DNA of 57,038 nucleotides from Arthrobacter sp. (GCF_031179985.1 NZ_JAPSHJ010000010.1:1-57038); one strand, 5' to 3'. Shown: positions 1-9,277, counted from the stretch's first letter. The notes: a model not told the origin generated them from the letters alone. A program made the numbers and translations.

Positions 1-137
1 ACGAGGTGGATGAAGAAGACCCGACGACGGCGGATCTGCTTCATACATTCATTGAAAAGCTGGAGCAGTTCGCCTGGTTGGTTGGTGCTGAGAACATGAA
101 GCCGACCGCCAGCGTGACCCGACCGGACGTGCAGTAG
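1..137 (+). CDS. dps: Dps-family ferritin-like DNA-protection protein, C-terminal fragment
   Basis: This is the 3' end of a gene that starts before the window; the reading frame begins at base 3 and ends with TAG at 135-137. The 44 visible residues contain DLLHTFIEKLEQFAWLVGAE, which matches the last helix of Dps proteins (…D-L…LE…WML-AE in the family). Dps forms a 12-subunit cage that oxidises and stores iron and coats DNA during starvation or oxidative stress. The tail after the helix (about 14 residues) is short and polar, as in several actinobacterial Dps proteins. The ferroxidase residues lie upstream and cannot be seen, so the family call rests on the C-terminal helix alone. A strong terminator follows at 206-248. 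Confidence 0.75.
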   Translation, partial: EVDEEDPTTADLLHTFIEKLEQFAWLVGAENMKPTASVTRPDVQ

Positions 138-205
138 GTCCGTCCAAACTCCACGTTCTGCTGTCACATCACAGAGCGGTCTGCGTGGCCTATGCCGTGC
201 ATATA

Positions 206-248
206 ACGTCCGACGCCGGGACTTCCCCGGCGTCGGACGTTTTTGTTT
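206..248 (+). terminator. Rho-independent terminator after dps
   Basis: A perfect 15-bp stem (206-220 with 226-240, arms ACGTCCGACGCCGGG and its complement) closes a 5-nt loop and is followed by TTTTGTTT. It separates the dps transcript from the ArsR gene downstream. Confidence 0.93.
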
Positions 249-272
249 CTTGCGGAGAGCGTTCATCAACCC

Positions 273-300
273 TTGACATCCGGAATGTTTAGCCCATACT
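273..300 (+). promoter_or_regulatory. Promoter of the ArsR-SRPBCC operon
   Basis: A consensus -35 box TTGACA (273-278) is followed after 16 nt by CATACT (295-300), which keeps the conserved A2 and T6 of a -10 box. The start codon GTG begins 7 nt after the -10 box, so transcription would begin at or next to the start codon (leaderless mRNA). No Shine-Dalgarno is present. Confidence 0.7.
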
Positions 301-308
301 TAAGTATG
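295..308. promoter_or_regulatory. Palindromic operator over the arsR -10 box and start codon
   Basis: CATACTTAAGTATG is a perfect 14-bp palindrome. It covers the whole -10 box and runs to the first base of the GTG start codon, the position expected for a self-repressing ArsR/SmtB dimer. Confidence 0.65.
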
Positions 309-682
309 TGCTTAACAATCAGCAGGCCGACCATTCCGGGAGAGCCCCGCTTGATTCCGTATTCCAGGCGCTGACGGACCCAACCCGACGGGCCATGATC
401 GTCCGGCTCTGCCAGGGGCCGGCTTCGGTTTCGGACTTGGCAGCACCTTTTGCGATGAGCTTGCCCGCGATTGTGCAGCACCTTCAGGTCCTGGAAAACT
501 GCGGGCTCATCCACACCGAAAAAATCGGCAGGGTCCGCAGTTGCAGCATCGTCCCCGCGACCCTCCGGTTTGCAGAGAACTGGCTCGCTGCCTGCCGGAC
601 TCCTGCGGAGCGCCGCATGGACCGGCTCGAAGCTTTCCTTGAATCAGATGATCCATCCAATCCACAACCAGAAGACAACTAG
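308..682 (+). CDS. ArsR/SmtB-family winged-helix transcriptional regulator
   Basis: A 124-residue protein with the ArsR fold: an N-terminal helix with the signature FQALTDPTRRAMIVRL (about residues 19-34), a helix-turn-helix around SVSDLAAPFAMSLPAIVQHL (40-60), and a wing around KIGRVRSCSI (72-82). No cysteine-rich metal site typical of arsenic or zinc sensors is visible, which fits the non-metal subgroup paired with SRPBCC/AHSA1 proteins. The start is GTG at 308 with no ribosome-binding site; promoter spacing suggests a leaderless transcript, and a palindrome covers the -10 box. It lies 24 bp before the SRPBCC gene and very probably forms an operon with it. The ligand cannot be told from sequence. 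Confidence 0.88.
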   Translation: MLNNQQADHSGRAPLDSVFQALTDPTRRAMIVRLCQGPASVSDLAAPFAMSLPAIVQHLQVLENCGLIHTEKIGRVRSCSIVPATLRFAENWLAACRTPAERRMDRLEAFLESDDPSNPQPEDN

Positions 683-706
683 GCACGAGACAACCAGGAG
701 AAACAG

Positions 707-1165
707 ATGATAACTCCCATCACGCACGCAAGCTTCACACTTGAGCGCAAGCTCAACGCCCCGCCGTCGCGCGTTTTCCATGCATTCTCCGACTTTTCCA
801 GCAAGAAGAAGTGGTTCGGCGGGCCGCCGGAATGGGTCCAGGGCGAATCCAGTCTGGACTTCCGCGAGGGTGGCCGTGAGACGGACGTCGGCGGGCCGGA
901 AGGCGGATTCGTCTCCACCATGTATGCGACCTATCACGACATCGTTCAGGACGAGAGGATCGTCTACAGCTACGAAATGCTTCTCGACGGCCAGAGAATG
1001 TCTGTGTCACTGAGCAGTGTGGAGCTTGAACCCGACGGGAACGGCACCAAGCTGACACTAACGGAACAGGGCGTTTACTTTACGAGCGAAGATGACGTCG
1101 AAGGACGCAAAGAGGGTACGGAGGGACTCCTTGACGCCCTGAAGATCTATGTGGAAAGCGACTGA
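707..1165 (+). CDS. SRPBCC (AHSA1/Aha1-like) domain protein
   Basis: A 152-residue single-domain protein of the START/SRPBCC superfamily. The opening strand TLERKLNAPPSRVFHAFSD, the K-K-WFGGPPEW segment and the internal VYSYEMLLDGQRMSVSLS hairpin follow the pattern of the activator of Hsp90 ATPase homologue 1-like group. These proteins form a helix-grip cavity that binds hydrophobic ligands; a catalytic role is not established for most. AGGAGA lies a few bases upstream of ATG 707. ArsR-AHSA1 gene pairs are common in bacteria, with the regulator controlling the pair, so this gene is probably under the palindromic operator at 295-308. The substrate or ligand is unknown. Confidence 0.85.
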   Translation: MITPITHASFTLERKLNAPPSRVFHAFSDFSSKKKWFGGPPEWVQGESSLDFREGGRETDVGGPEGGFVSTMYATYHDIVQDERIVYSYEMLLDGQRMSVSLSSVELEPDGNGTKLTLTEQGVYFTSEDDVEGRKEGTEGLLDALKIYVESD

Positions 1166-1222
1166 GGGGGCCCGGCAAACTCACATTTGCCCCGCAGCCC
1201 GGGACATAGGACAATAGCCTCT

Positions 1223-1250
1223 GTGACTGCTGTCACCGCAAACTAAATAT
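1223..1250 (+). promoter_or_regulatory. Probable gcv operon promoter with inverted repeat
   Basis: An exact inverted repeat GTGAC-TGCT-GTCAC (1223-1236) lies just upstream of an A/T-rich TAAATAT (1244-1250) that could serve as -10 box, about 15 nt before the glycine riboswitch. The -35 is not clear. The repeat could be an operator. The remainder of 1166-1263 shows no gene. Confidence 0.4.
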
Positions 1251-1263
1251 ATGCCTTTGATCT

Positions 1264-1508
1264 GCGGCGGGAGAGTCCTGCAAGTAGGTACAAGCAGGCG
1301 CCGTAGGAGCAAACCCTCCCCAGGAATCTCTCAGGCCCACGTACCGCCGCGGCAAGGCAACTCTGGAAAGCAGCAAGTTTGTCCGCTCCAGCACCGGGAT
1401 TATCTCCGGGCTTCTGCCGAACAAACTGTGCTCACCGACGGTGCAAGCGGAGCCATGCGAGAGCACGGCTGCGCGGAAACTCTCAGGTCCAATACAGAGC
1501 GGGGAGGA
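1264..1508 (+). promoter_or_regulatory. Tandem glycine riboswitch (two aptamers)
   Basis: Aptamer I (about 1265-1373) carries the family signatures GGGAGAGTCC, GCGCCGTAGGAGCAAA, ATCTCTCAGGCCCA and ACTCTGGA. Aptamer II (about 1383-1507) carries CACCGACGGTGCAAGC, AACTCTCAGGTCCAATA and CAGAGCGGGGAGG; its outer helix can be read as CCGCTC (1383-1388) with GAGCGG (1497-1502). This is the known gcv leader that senses glycine, usually switching the cleavage operon on. The expression platform is probably 1503-1557: AGGAAC (1505-1510) is complementary to GTTCCT (1551-1556), which sits between the gcvP Shine-Dalgarno GGAG (1548-1551) and GTG 1558. This suggests translational control, but the switch mechanism is inference. 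Confidence 0.93.
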
Positions 1509-1557
1509 ACCCAGTCAATGTGGCGTACCCTGCGCCGCCTTAGTTTTGGAGTTCCTT

Positions 1558-4437
1558 GTGACTGTTAAATCAGCCTCCACGTCCTTTGTAGACCGGCACG
1601 TCGGTGCCCGCCACGAGTCCGACGTTGACGCCATGCTCAAGGCCGTCGGCTACGACACCGTTGATGCGCTGGTAGACACCGCGGTACCGAAAGATATCCG
1701 GCAGGATTCCCCGCTGGCGCTTTCTCCGGCACTGAGTGAGGTTGAAACGTTGGCCGAGCTGCGCAAGCTGGCGGCGAAGAACAAAACAGCCGTCCAGATG
1801 ATCGGTCAGGGTTACTACGACACTCTGACTCCGCCGGTCATCCGTCGCAACATCCTTGAGGCACCGGCCTGGTACACGGCCTACACCCCGTACCAGCCGG
1901 AGATTTCCCAAGGCCGCCTTGAGGCCCTGTTGAACTTCCAGACCATGGTCCAGGACCTGGTGGGCCTGCCCATTGCCAATGCTTCGCTACTGGACGAAGC
2001 CACCGCGGTGGCAGAGGCTGTGCTGATGATGCGCAGGGCCAACAAGAATAAGGCTGCAGTTGATGGCAAGACGGTCCTGGACGCTGATTGCCTGCCGCAA
2101 ACTATTGCCATCGTCAAAGGCCGGGCCGAGGCCCTGGGCTTCGAAGTGGAGGTGGCGGACCTTTCCAAGGGACTGCCCGACGGCATCATCAACGGTGTGG
2201 TGCTGCAGCAGCCGGGCGTCTCCGGCCGGGTCTTTGATCACTCTGCAGCCATTGCGGACGCCAAGGACCGGGGCGCCCTGGTGACGGTCGCTGCCGATCT
2301 GCTGGCACTGACCCTCATCACACCTCCGGGCGAACAGGGCGCGGACATCGCGGTCGGTTCGGCCCAGCGCTTCGGCGTGCCGCTGTTCTACGGTGGCCCC
2401 CACGCTGCTTACATGGCCGTCCAGAAGGGCCTCGAGCGGTCCATGCCCGGCCGCCTTGTTGGAGTCTCCAAGGACTCCGCAGGCACCCCTGCGTACCGTC
2501 TGGCACTGCAGACCCGTGAACAGCACATCCGCCGTGAGAAGGCCACGTCCAACATCTGCACGGCCCAGGCGTTGCTCGCAATCGTTGCCTCCATGTACGC
2601 CGTTTACCATGGGCCGGATGGCCTGAAAGCCATCGCCGAGACCACTCACGGGCACGCAAAGTCCCTGGCCGCCTCCCTGAAGGCTGGCGGCCTGGACGTG
2701 CTCCACACCAGCTTCTTTGACACCATCACGGTCTCGGTTCCGGGCAAGGCTGCTGAAATCCTCGCCGCTGCTGAGGCCCGGGGGATCAACCTCCGCGACA
2801 TCGATGCTGACACCGTGGGGATCTCCGCGGATGAAGCGACGACGACGGACATCGTCGCCACGGTCTGTGCCGCCTTCGGCGTCGCAGTAGCGGAGGCAGG
2901 CGACGGGTCAGACAGTTCCTTTGGGCTGGAGCCGGCCGTCGAACGTACCTCCGACTTTATGCAGCACCCTGTGTTCAACACCCATCGGTCCGAGACCCAA
3001 CTGCTCCGGTACGTCCGCAAACTTTCAGACCGCGACCTTGCACTGGACCGCACCATGATCCCGCTGGGTTCCTGCACCATGAAGCTGAACGCGACCGCCG
3101 AGATGGAAGCCATTTCCTGGCCGGAATTCGCCTCCATCCATCCGTTCGCGCCTGATTCACAGACCGAGGGCTGGCGGGAACTCATCGCTGACCTAGAGGC
3201 CGAACTGACGGAGATTACAGGCTACGACCAGGTTTCCATCCAGCCCAACGCCGGTTCCCAAGGGGAACTTGCCGGCCTGCTGGCCATCCGCGGCTACCAC
3301 CGCTCCCGTGGCGATTCCCAGCGCAACGTCTGCCTCATCCCCGCCTCCGCTCACGGTACCAACGCGGCCTCAGCTGTCCTGGCCGGAATGAAGGTGGTGG
3401 TCGTTGCCACCGCCCCCGACGGAACCATTGACCACGCTGATCTGCAGGCGAAGATCGACGCCCACAAGGACGCACTCTCCGCGATCATGATCACCTACCC
3501 GTCCACGCACGGTGTGTACGACGCCGACGTCCGCGAGGTATGCGATGCCATCCACGCCGCCGGCGGACAGGTGTACATCGACGGCGCCAACCTCAACGCA
3601 CTCGTAGGGCTTGCCCAGCCTGGCAAGTTCGGCGGCGACGTCTCCCACCTCAACCTCCACAAGACGTTCTGCATCCCGCACGGCGGTGGCGGACCCGGCG
3701 TCGGGCCTGTAGCAGCGAAGGCGCACCTGGCCCCTTTCATGCCCGGGAACGCGGCCACCTGGACCGAAGGCAACGATGTTCCCATTTCGGCCTCGCGCTT
3801 TGGTTCCGCGGGCGTGCTGCCCATCTCCTGGGCCTACGTGAAGCTTATGGGCGGCCAGGGCCTGACCGACGCCACGAAGTCTGCCCTGCTCGCGGCCAAC
3901 TACATTGCCGCCAGGCTGAACGACTTCTTCCCGGTTCTCTACACCGGCGAAGGAGGGCTGGTGGCCCACGAGTGCATCCTTGACCTCCGCGAGCTCACAG
4001 CCGGGACAGGCGTCACAGCTGAGGACGTTGCAAAGCGCCTGATCGATTACGGTTTCCACGCCCCGACGCTGGCCTTCCCCGTTGCAGGAACACTCATGGT
4101 GGAACCCACAGAGTCGGAGGACCTCGGTGAAATGGACCGCTTCATTGAGGCCATGATCTCCATCCGCGCCGAGATCGACCAGGTGGCAAACGGGGACTTC
4201 TCCGTGGCCGAGAGCCCGCTCCGGAACGCGCCCCACACGGCAGCGGCAGCGATCAGCACTGACTGGGACCGGGGATACCCGCGCGAACAGGCTGTTTTCC
4301 CCGTGCACTCGCTGAAGCAGGACAAGTACTTCCCGCCGGTAGGCCGAATTGACGGCGCTTTGGGGGACCGGAACCTGATCTGCTCGTGCCCTCCCCTCGA
4401 AGCCTTCGAGGACCACTCCGCCGACTCCGCCAACTGA
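1558..4437 (+). CDS. gcvP: Glycine dehydrogenase (decarboxylating), P protein
   Basis: A 959-residue single-chain P protein. It uses pyridoxal phosphate to decarboxylate glycine and passes the aminomethyl group to the lipoyl arm of GcvH. The two homologous halves are fused: the N half includes the FVDRHVGA start region, and the C half contains [16 protein letters not shown] with the PLP-binding lysine at residue 702 (codon 3661-3663). The open frame extends upstream to 1441, but that part lies inside the riboswitch; GTG 1558 with GGAG 6 nt upstream gives the usual length of about 950 residues. It is the first gene of gcvP-gcvT-gcvH-glyA-sdaA and is followed 11 nt later by gcvT. Confidence 0.97.
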   Translation: MTVKSASTSFVDRHVGARHESDVDAMLKAVGYDTVDALVDTAVPKDIRQDSPLALSPALSEVETLAELRKLAAKNKTAVQMIGQGYYDTLTPPVIRRNILEAPAWYTAYTPYQPEISQGRLEALLNFQTMVQDLVGLPIANASLLDEATAVAEAVLMMRRANKNKAAVDGKTVLDADCLPQTIAIVKGRAEALGFEVEVADLSKGLPDGIINGVVLQQPGVSGRVFDHSAAIADAKDRGALVTVAADLLALTLITPPGEQGADIAVGSAQRFGVPLFYGGPHAAYMAVQKGLERSMPGRLVGVSKDSAGTPAYRLALQTREQHIRREKATSNICTAQALLAIVASMYAVYHGPDGLKAIAETTHGHAKSLAASLKAGGLDVLHTSFFDTITVSVPGKAAEILAAAEARGINLRDIDADTVGISADEATTTDIVATVCAAFGVAVAEAGDGSDSSFGLEPAVERTSDFMQHPVFNTHRSETQLLRYVRKLSDRDLALDRTMIPLGSCTMKLNATAEMEAISWPEFASIHPFAPDSQTEGWRELIADLEAELTEITGYDQVSIQPNAGSQGELAGLLAIRGYHRSRGDSQRNVCLIPASAHGTNAASAVLAGMKVVVVATAPDGTIDHADLQAKIDAHKDALSAIMITYPSTHGVYDADVREVCDAIHAAGGQVYIDGANLNALVGLAQPGKFGGDVSHLNLHKTFCIPHGGGGPGVGPVAAKAHLAPFMPGNAATWTEGNDVPISASRFGSAGVLPISWAYVKLMGGQGLTDATKSALLAANYIAARLNDFFPVLYTGEGGLVAHECILDLRELTAGTGVTAEDVAKRLIDYGFHAPTLAFPVAGTLMVEPTESEDLGEMDRFIEAMISIRAEIDQVANGDFSVAESPLRNAPHTAAAAISTDWDRGYPREQAVFPVHSLKQDKYFPPVGRIDGALGDRNLICSCPPLEAFEDHSADSAN

Positions 4438-4448
4438 GGACTGCAACC

Positions 4449-5582
4449 ATGACTGAGAACTACACTGCCCTGTACGAGGAGCACAAAAAGCTCGGCGCCT
4501 CCTTCACTGATTTTGGCGGTTGGCAGATGCCGCTCAAGTACAGCTCCGAGCTGGCAGAGCACCACGCAGTCCGGAAATCGGCTGGCATCTTCGATCTCTC
4601 CCACATGGGCGAAGTCTGGGTCACCGGGCCTGACGCTGCTGCGTTCCTGGACTACGCCCTCGTGGGAAAGATCTCTGCGATGAGCGTAGGAAAGGCCAAG
4701 TACTCCCTCATCTGCAATGACGAGGGCGGCATCATCGACGACCTCATCACCTATCGCCGAGGGGACACCCAGTTCCTGGTGGTGCCGAATGCAGGAAACG
4801 CCAAGACAGTGGCTGAGTCGCTGGCGCAGCGCGCTGCCGATTTCGACGTCGTCGTGGAGGACGTGTCCGCCGCTACTTCCCTGATCGCCGTCCAAGGACC
4901 GAAAGCTGAGGAAATCCTCCTCCGCCTGGTTCCTGCGGCCCAGCACGAACTGGTCATGGGGCTGAAGTACTACGCTGCCGTCCAGGTGCCCTTCCTCGTG
5001 GGGGGAAGCAGCCAGGAGCTCTTGTTGGCCCGCACCGGCTACACCGGTGAGGACGGCTTCGAAGTTTTCATCAACAACGACGACGCCCCTGCCCTCTGGC
5101 AGTCAATCGTCGCGATTGCTGACGAGGGGGAGCTGACGCCGGCAGGCCTGGCCTCCCGGGACTCCCTGCGCCTCGAGGCAGGCATGCCGCTGTACGGCAA
5201 CGAGCTCTCGATCGACGGCGATCCGTTCGCTGCCGGCCTGGGCGGAATCGTCGCGCTGTCAAAGGAAGGCGACTTTGTGGGCAAGGCTGCCCTGGCTGCC
5301 AAAAAGGAAGCCGGCGCCGGTATCAGCACCGGACGCAAGCTGGTGGGGCTCAAAGGACTGGGGCGCCGTGCCGGACGTGGGCACTACACGGTACTGAAGG
5401 ACGGGGCCGTTGTTGGTGAAGTGACCTCAGGCCAGCCAAGCCCCTCGCTCGGCTACCCGGTAGCGATGGCCTATGTCGACGTTGAGCACAGTGAAATTGG
5501 CACAGCCCTGGACATCGACCTCCGTGGTAAGGCCGAGCCGTTCGAAGTTGTCGCGCTGCCGTTCTACAAGCGCGCCAAGTAG
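4449..5582 (+). CDS. gcvT: Aminomethyltransferase, glycine cleavage T protein
   Basis: A 377-residue T protein that takes the aminomethyl group from GcvH, transfers the one-carbon unit to tetrahydrofolate and releases ammonia. Recognisable segments are FGGWQMPLKY near the N-terminus, AGIFDLSHMGE (folate-binding region, about residues 46-56), ARTGYTGEDGFEVF (about 195-208) and the C-terminal barrel domain with TSGQPSPSLGYPVAMAYV. The start is ATG 4449, 11 nt after the gcvP stop, with GAGGA (4436-4440) as ribosome-binding site; a longer frame from 4386 would overlap gcvP and lacks support. The length is normal for bacteria. The next gene, gcvH, is separated by 364 bp of repeat-rich non-coding DNA. 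Confidence 0.97.
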   Translation: MTENYTALYEEHKKLGASFTDFGGWQMPLKYSSELAEHHAVRKSAGIFDLSHMGEVWVTGPDAAAFLDYALVGKISAMSVGKAKYSLICNDEGGIIDDLITYRRGDTQFLVVPNAGNAKTVAESLAQRAADFDVVVEDVSAATSLIAVQGPKAEEILLRLVPAAQHELVMGLKYYAAVQVPFLVGGSSQELLLARTGYTGEDGFEVFINNDDAPALWQSIVAIADEGELTPAGLASRDSLRLEAGMPLYGNELSIDGDPFAAGLGGIVALSKEGDFVGKAALAAKKEAGAGISTGRKLVGLKGLGRRAGRGHYTVLKDGAVVGEVTSGQPSPSLGYPVAMAYVDVEHSEIGTALDIDLRGKAEPFEVVALPFYKRAK

Positions 5583-5588
5583 CCCGGC

Positions 5589-5656
5589 GGTCCCGTTGCC
5601 GTTATCGGCACCGGGACCGGCAGGCCCCGACAACGGGACCGGCAGGCCCCGGTTTT
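5589..5656 (+). repeat. Hairpin and 18-bp direct repeat after gcvT
   Basis: GGTCCCG (5589-5595) and TGCCG (5597-5601) pair with CGGCA (5606-5610) and CGGGACC (5612-5618), a stem with one mismatch and a TTAT loop. An exact 18-bp repeat (CGGGACCGGCAGGCCCCG) occurs at 5612-5629 and 5634-5651, so the 5' arm could pair with either copy. The second copy is followed by TTTT (5653-5656), so this may act as an imperfect terminator or as an mRNA 3'-end stabiliser between gcvT and gcvH. Confidence 0.55.
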
Positions 5657-5659
5657 CAG

Positions 5660-5885
5660 GCGTGCTGCTCCTTCGTCGCTTTGACGCACGCTTTCGAAAG
5701 CCAAAGGTGCTGGAGGATGGGGCACCTGCCAGGGGGTTGAGCTAGTCGAACCCCTCGCGGCCAACTTGGAGCTAGGACCTATTGATTTGAAGGGCCACTG
5801 TTCTTTTCGGAGGAACAACTGGCACAAAGCGGCAGGGGAGCGGATTCCGGAAGCGTGCGTCTAAACGAGGAACGAGCGAGCACGC
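5660..5885. repeat. MITE/REP-like element with imperfect terminal inverted repeats
   Basis: The two ends, 5660-5702 and 5843-5885, are imperfect inverted copies of each other over about 43 bp. They share GCGTGCT at the outer edge and an exact 11-bp core GACGCACGCTT (5683-5693) / AAGCGTGCGTC (5851-5861). The centre has a smaller hairpin GGGGTT (5733-5738) / AACCCC (5749-5754) around GAGCTAGTCG, resembling the TTGAGC…GTCGAA palindromic motif scattered through many high-GC genomes. No open reading frame fits and no clear target-site duplication is visible. It fills most of the gcvT-gcvH gap; the remaining 5886-5946 is gcvH leader. Confidence 0.6.
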
Positions 5886-5946
5886 GGAGGAATTCGGTTT
5901 CCTGACGCTGTACGGAACCACAATTTTCAAACGTAAAGGAAAACAC

Positions 5947-6330
5947 ATGGCAAAGGTTGCCCCTGAATTGCAGTACTCCGACGAGCACGAGTGGGTTGCC
6001 CGCGAAGGCGGGAACCTGGTCTCCATTGGGATTTCCGCCGTGGCCACTGATGCCCTCGGCGATATCGTCTATGTTGACCTTCCCGAGCCCGGATCGATGG
6101 TGACGGCGGGGGAGACGTGCGGCGAGGTCGAATCCACCAAGTCCGTCTCAGACCTGTACGCCCCCGTAACCGGTGAAGTCACCGAAGTGAACCCCGCCGT
6201 CGTCGATGATCCGGCACTGATCAACAACGATCCGTACGGTGCGGGCTGGCTGTTCAAGGTAGCTGCGGAGTCCGAGGGCCCGCTGCTCTCCGCGGAGGAC
6301 TATGCCTCCAAGAACGGCGGCGAACTGTGA
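5947..6330 (+). CDS. gcvH: Glycine cleavage system H protein (lipoyl carrier)
   Basis: A 127-residue lipoyl-domain protein that shuttles the aminomethyl group from GcvP to GcvT and is reoxidised by lipoamide dehydrogenase, which is not in this window. The lipoylated lysine is K65 in [16 protein letters not shown], and the C-terminal part AGWLFKV has the usual H-protein form. ATG 5947 is preceded by AAAGGA (5935-5940). It is separated from gcvT by 364 bp that include an inverted-repeat element, so it may need its own promoter or read-through, yet it is tightly linked to glyA: the glyA start overlaps the gcvH stop codon. Confidence 0.96.
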   Translation: MAKVAPELQYSDEHEWVAREGGNLVSIGISAVATDALGDIVYVDLPEPGSMVTAGETCGEVESTKSVSDLYAPVTGEVTEVNPAVVDDPALINNDPYGAGWLFKVAAESEGPLLSAEDYASKNGGEL

Positions 6331-7658
6331 GCGCCCCGGCCATGGGCCCCGCTCCGGCGGCATTCGAGCAGGTCATTTCACCCAGCCTTGACGCACAGAT
6401 ATCCGATCTGGATCCGGAAATCGCTGCGAAGATCGACGACGAACTGACCCGCCAGCGCACCGGCCTGGAGATGATCGCCTCGGAGAACCACACCGCCGTC
6501 GCCGTCATGCAGGCCCAAGGCTCGGTGCTGACCAACAAGTACGCCGAGGGGTATCCGGGCAAGCGCTACTATGGCGGCTGCGAGCACGTTGACGTTGTCG
6601 AGCAGCTGGCCATCGACAGGGTGAAGGCCCTCTTCGGCGCAGAGTACGCCAACGTCCAGCCGCACTCCGGCGCACAGGCCAACGCTTCGGTTATGCACGC
6701 CCTGATCAGGCCCGGCGATACCATCATGGGCCTCAACCTGGCCCATGGCGGCCACCTCACCCATGGCATGCGGATCAACTTCTCCGGACGCCTGTACAAC
6801 GTCATTCCGTACCAGGTACGCGAAGAGGACCACCGGATTGACATGGCAGAGGTGGAGCGGCTCGCCAACGAGCACAAACCCCAGCTGATCGTTGCCGGCT
6901 GGTCCGCATATGCACGCCAGCTCGACTTTGCTGAGTTCCGCCGGATCGCCGACTCGGTAGGGGCCTACCTCATGGTGGACATGGCACACTTTGCGGGCCT
7001 GGTCGCCGCAGGACTGCACCCGTCACCGGTTCCCCACGCGCACGTCACCACCTCAACGACGCACAAAACCCTCGCTGGTCCCCGCGGTGGAATCATCCTC
7101 ACCAACGACGCCGACATCGCCAAGAAGATCAACTCGGCCGTCTTCCCGGGTCAGCAGGGCGGCCCGCTGGAGCACGTCATCGCGGGCAAGGCCGTGGCAT
7201 TCAAGATTGCCGCATCTCCCGAATTCAAGGAACGCCAGGAGCGCGTCCTGACTGGAGCACGGATCCTCGCCGAACGCCTGGTCCAGCCGGACGTCACGGC
7301 AAAGGGCATCAATGTGATCTCCGGCGGCACCGACGTGCACCTTGTGCTGGTTGACCTGCGCAAGTGTGAACTGGACGGCCAGCAGGCCGAGGACCGGCTC
7401 GCGGAAATTGACATCACCGTCAACCGCAACGCTGTGCCGTTTGATCCGCGGCCGCCGATGGTGACTTCCGGTCTGCGCATCGGCACGCCCGCCCTCGCTA
7501 CACGCGGTTTCGGGGAAGCCGCGTTCAGGGAGGTAGCCGACATCATCGCCCAGGCGTTGATCGCCGACGCCGGCTCTGACCTTTCGGGGCTGCGCTCCCG
7601 CGTGGAAGCGCTCGCCGCAGCCCATCCTCTCTACCCGGCCGTCGCTGGGCTTAGCTGA
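6327..7658 (+). CDS. glyA: Serine hydroxymethyltransferase
   Basis: A 443-residue PLP enzyme that interconverts serine and glycine with tetrahydrofolate/methylene-tetrahydrofolate. Clear segments are [37 protein letters not shown] and [15 protein letters not shown], whose lysine forms the Schiff base with PLP. GTG 6327 overlaps the gcvH stop as GTGA, which favours translational coupling; ATG 6342 is an in-frame alternative and would remove five residues. With the glycine cleavage genes it balances glycine, serine and one-carbon units. A short GC-rich hairpin (7669-7682) follows the stop without a T-run. Confidence 0.96.
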   Translation: MSAPAMGPAPAAFEQVISPSLDAQISDLDPEIAAKIDDELTRQRTGLEMIASENHTAVAVMQAQGSVLTNKYAEGYPGKRYYGGCEHVDVVEQLAIDRVKALFGAEYANVQPHSGAQANASVMHALIRPGDTIMGLNLAHGGHLTHGMRINFSGRLYNVIPYQVREEDHRIDMAEVERLANEHKPQLIVAGWSAYARQLDFAEFRRIADSVGAYLMVDMAHFAGLVAAGLHPSPVPHAHVTTSTTHKTLAGPRGGIILTNDADIAKKINSAVFPGQQGGPLEHVIAGKAVAFKIAASPEFKERQERVLTGARILAERLVQPDVTAKGINVISGGTDVHLVLVDLRKCELDGQQAEDRLAEIDITVNRNAVPFDPRPPMVTSGLRIGTPALATRGFGEAAFREVADIIAQALIADAGSDLSGLRSRVEALAAAHPLYPAVAGLS

Positions 7659-7725
7659 TGGCTTTTGAGGCCCGAAGGGGCCCATTGCTCACCTCACCGC
7701 CGCTAACCAGTTAGGAACCCCGACC

Positions 7726-9123
7726 ATGGCTGTTGGAGTCTTTGACCTCTTTTCAATAGGCATAGGACCATCCAGTTCACACACTGTGGGTCCTATGAGG
7801 GCTGCCGCTGTCTTTGCGGAGGAACTCAGGGCCAGTGGAGTCCTTTACCGGGTGGCTGGTCTGCGGGTGGACCTCTACGGCTCCCTCGCAGCAACCGGGC
7901 ACGGCCACGGGACCATGACAGCCATCCTCCTCGGGCTGGAAGGGTTCCACCCGGAGCTGATCCTTCCCGATGAGGTGGAGCAACGGCTGGCTGCCATCGC
8001 TGACACCGGTCAACTGCAGTTGGCGGGCTCGGTGTCCTTTCCCTATGCGGTGAAGGACATGATCCTCCACCCGCTGACCATCCTGCCGAGGCATACAAAC
8101 GGCCTGAAGTTTGCCGTGTCCGATGCGGCTGGCGAGGTTTTGCACCAGGCTACTTTCTTCTCCGTTGGCGGCGGCTTCATTGTCCGCGAGGGAGAAGAAG
8201 ACGCGGCCCAGCAGCAACTCGAAGAATCCAAGAAGGAGTTGCCGTTTCCTTTCCGGACTGCCGCTGAACTCCTGCGGCACTGCCAGGGGAACGGGCTGTC
8301 CATAGGCGAGGTCATGCTCGTCAATGAGCGGGAGTCCCGATCGGAAGAGGAGATCAGAGAGGGGCTCCTTCACATCTATTCGGTGATGGAGAGCTGCGTC
8401 GCCGTCAGTCTGAAACGCGAAGGCTTGCTGCCCGGCGGACTCAAGGTCCGCCGTCGTGCGCCGGACTGGCATGAGCGGCTCATGAAGGAGGACAAGGACC
8501 GGGACCCGAAGTATTGGCAGGAATGGGTCAATCTGATCGCGCTCGCGGTGAACGAGGAAAACGCCTCGGGCGGCCGGGTGGTCACTGCGCCGACCAACGG
8601 CGCTGCCGGGATAATCCCGGCCGTGCTCTACTACGCCCTGCATTTTGCGCCGGGAATGGAAGAGGCCACCCAGTCGGATCGCGACGACGTCGTGGTCAGG
8701 TTCCTGCTGACGGCGGCCGCCGTCGGCGTGCTTTATAAGGAACAGGCGTCGATCTCCGGGGCAGAGGTGGGTTGCCAGGGGGAGGTTGGTTCGGCTTCAT
8801 CCATGGCGGCTGCAGGTCTGGCCGAGGTGATGGGCGGTTCTCCCGCCCAGGTGGAGAACGCTGCTGAAATTGCGATGGAACACAACCTGGGCCTCACCTG
8901 CGATCCGATTGGCGGGCTGGTGCAGGTCCCTTGCATCGAACGCAACGCCATTGCCGCAGCCAAGGCAATCAATGCAGCCAAGATGGCTCTCTGGGGTGAC
9001 GGATCACACCGCGTGTCGCTCGATGAAGTGATCGTCACCATGCGGGAAACGGGCAAGGACATGAGCTCGAAGTACAAGGAAACCGCCATGGGTGGCCTCG
9101 CTGTCAACGTAGTGGAGTGCTGA
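7726..9123 (+). CDS. sdaA: L-serine ammonia-lyase (iron-sulfur type, single chain)
   Basis: A 465-residue serine dehydratase that converts L-serine to pyruvate and ammonia using a [4Fe-4S] cluster. The N-terminal beta domain opens with [20 protein letters not shown], the family signature. The alpha domain holds the three cluster cysteines C350 (GCQGEVG), C392 (LTCDPIGG) and C403 (VPCIERN). AGGA (7713-7716) precedes ATG 7726. It sits 67 bp after glyA and completes a route from glycine through serine to pyruvate, so it probably belongs to the glycine-induced operon, although no experiment here shows this. Both halves are in one chain as in E. coli SdaA, unlike the split Bacillus form. Confidence 0.95.
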   Translation: MAVGVFDLFSIGIGPSSSHTVGPMRAAAVFAEELRASGVLYRVAGLRVDLYGSLAATGHGHGTMTAILLGLEGFHPELILPDEVEQRLAAIADTGQLQLAGSVSFPYAVKDMILHPLTILPRHTNGLKFAVSDAAGEVLHQATFFSVGGGFIVREGEEDAAQQQLEESKKELPFPFRTAAELLRHCQGNGLSIGEVMLVNERESRSEEEIREGLLHIYSVMESCVAVSLKREGLLPGGLKVRRRAPDWHERLMKEDKDRDPKYWQEWVNLIALAVNEENASGGRVVTAPTNGAAGIIPAVLYYALHFAPGMEEATQSDRDDVVVRFLLTAAAVGVLYKEQASISGAEVGCQGEVGSASSMAAAGLAEVMGGSPAQVENAAEIAMEHNLGLTCDPIGGLVQVPCIERNAIAAAKAINAAKMALWGDGSHRVSLDEVIVTMRETGKDMSSKYKETAMGGLAVNVVEC

Positions 9124-9277
9124 GGCGCCAAGGAACGCGGCAAGTCCCAGAACCTGGGCGCCGATAGGCCGTGCCGGATCCGGGCTGCGGTTGGTGTCAA
9201 CGCTCCCTTCGGGGCAGGGCCGGCCGATACACTTGAGGCTGCACGCCTGGGACTAGCCGCCTTACTGAACGCAACGA

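Noticed and set aside
1441..1557. Longer gcvP reading frame starting at 1441
   Set aside because: These 39 codons lie in glycine aptamer II and its downstream leader; GTG 1558 has a Shine-Dalgarno and gives the normal P-protein length.
3370..4446. 358-codon open frame antisense to gcvP
   Set aside because: A high-GC shadow frame: no recognisable protein pattern, no ribosome-binding site, and the opposite strand codes for a well-conserved enzyme.
5650..5895. Complete insertion sequence with transposase
   Set aside because: The inverted-repeat element has no transposase-size frame and no visible target-site duplication; only a non-autonomous repeat can be supported.
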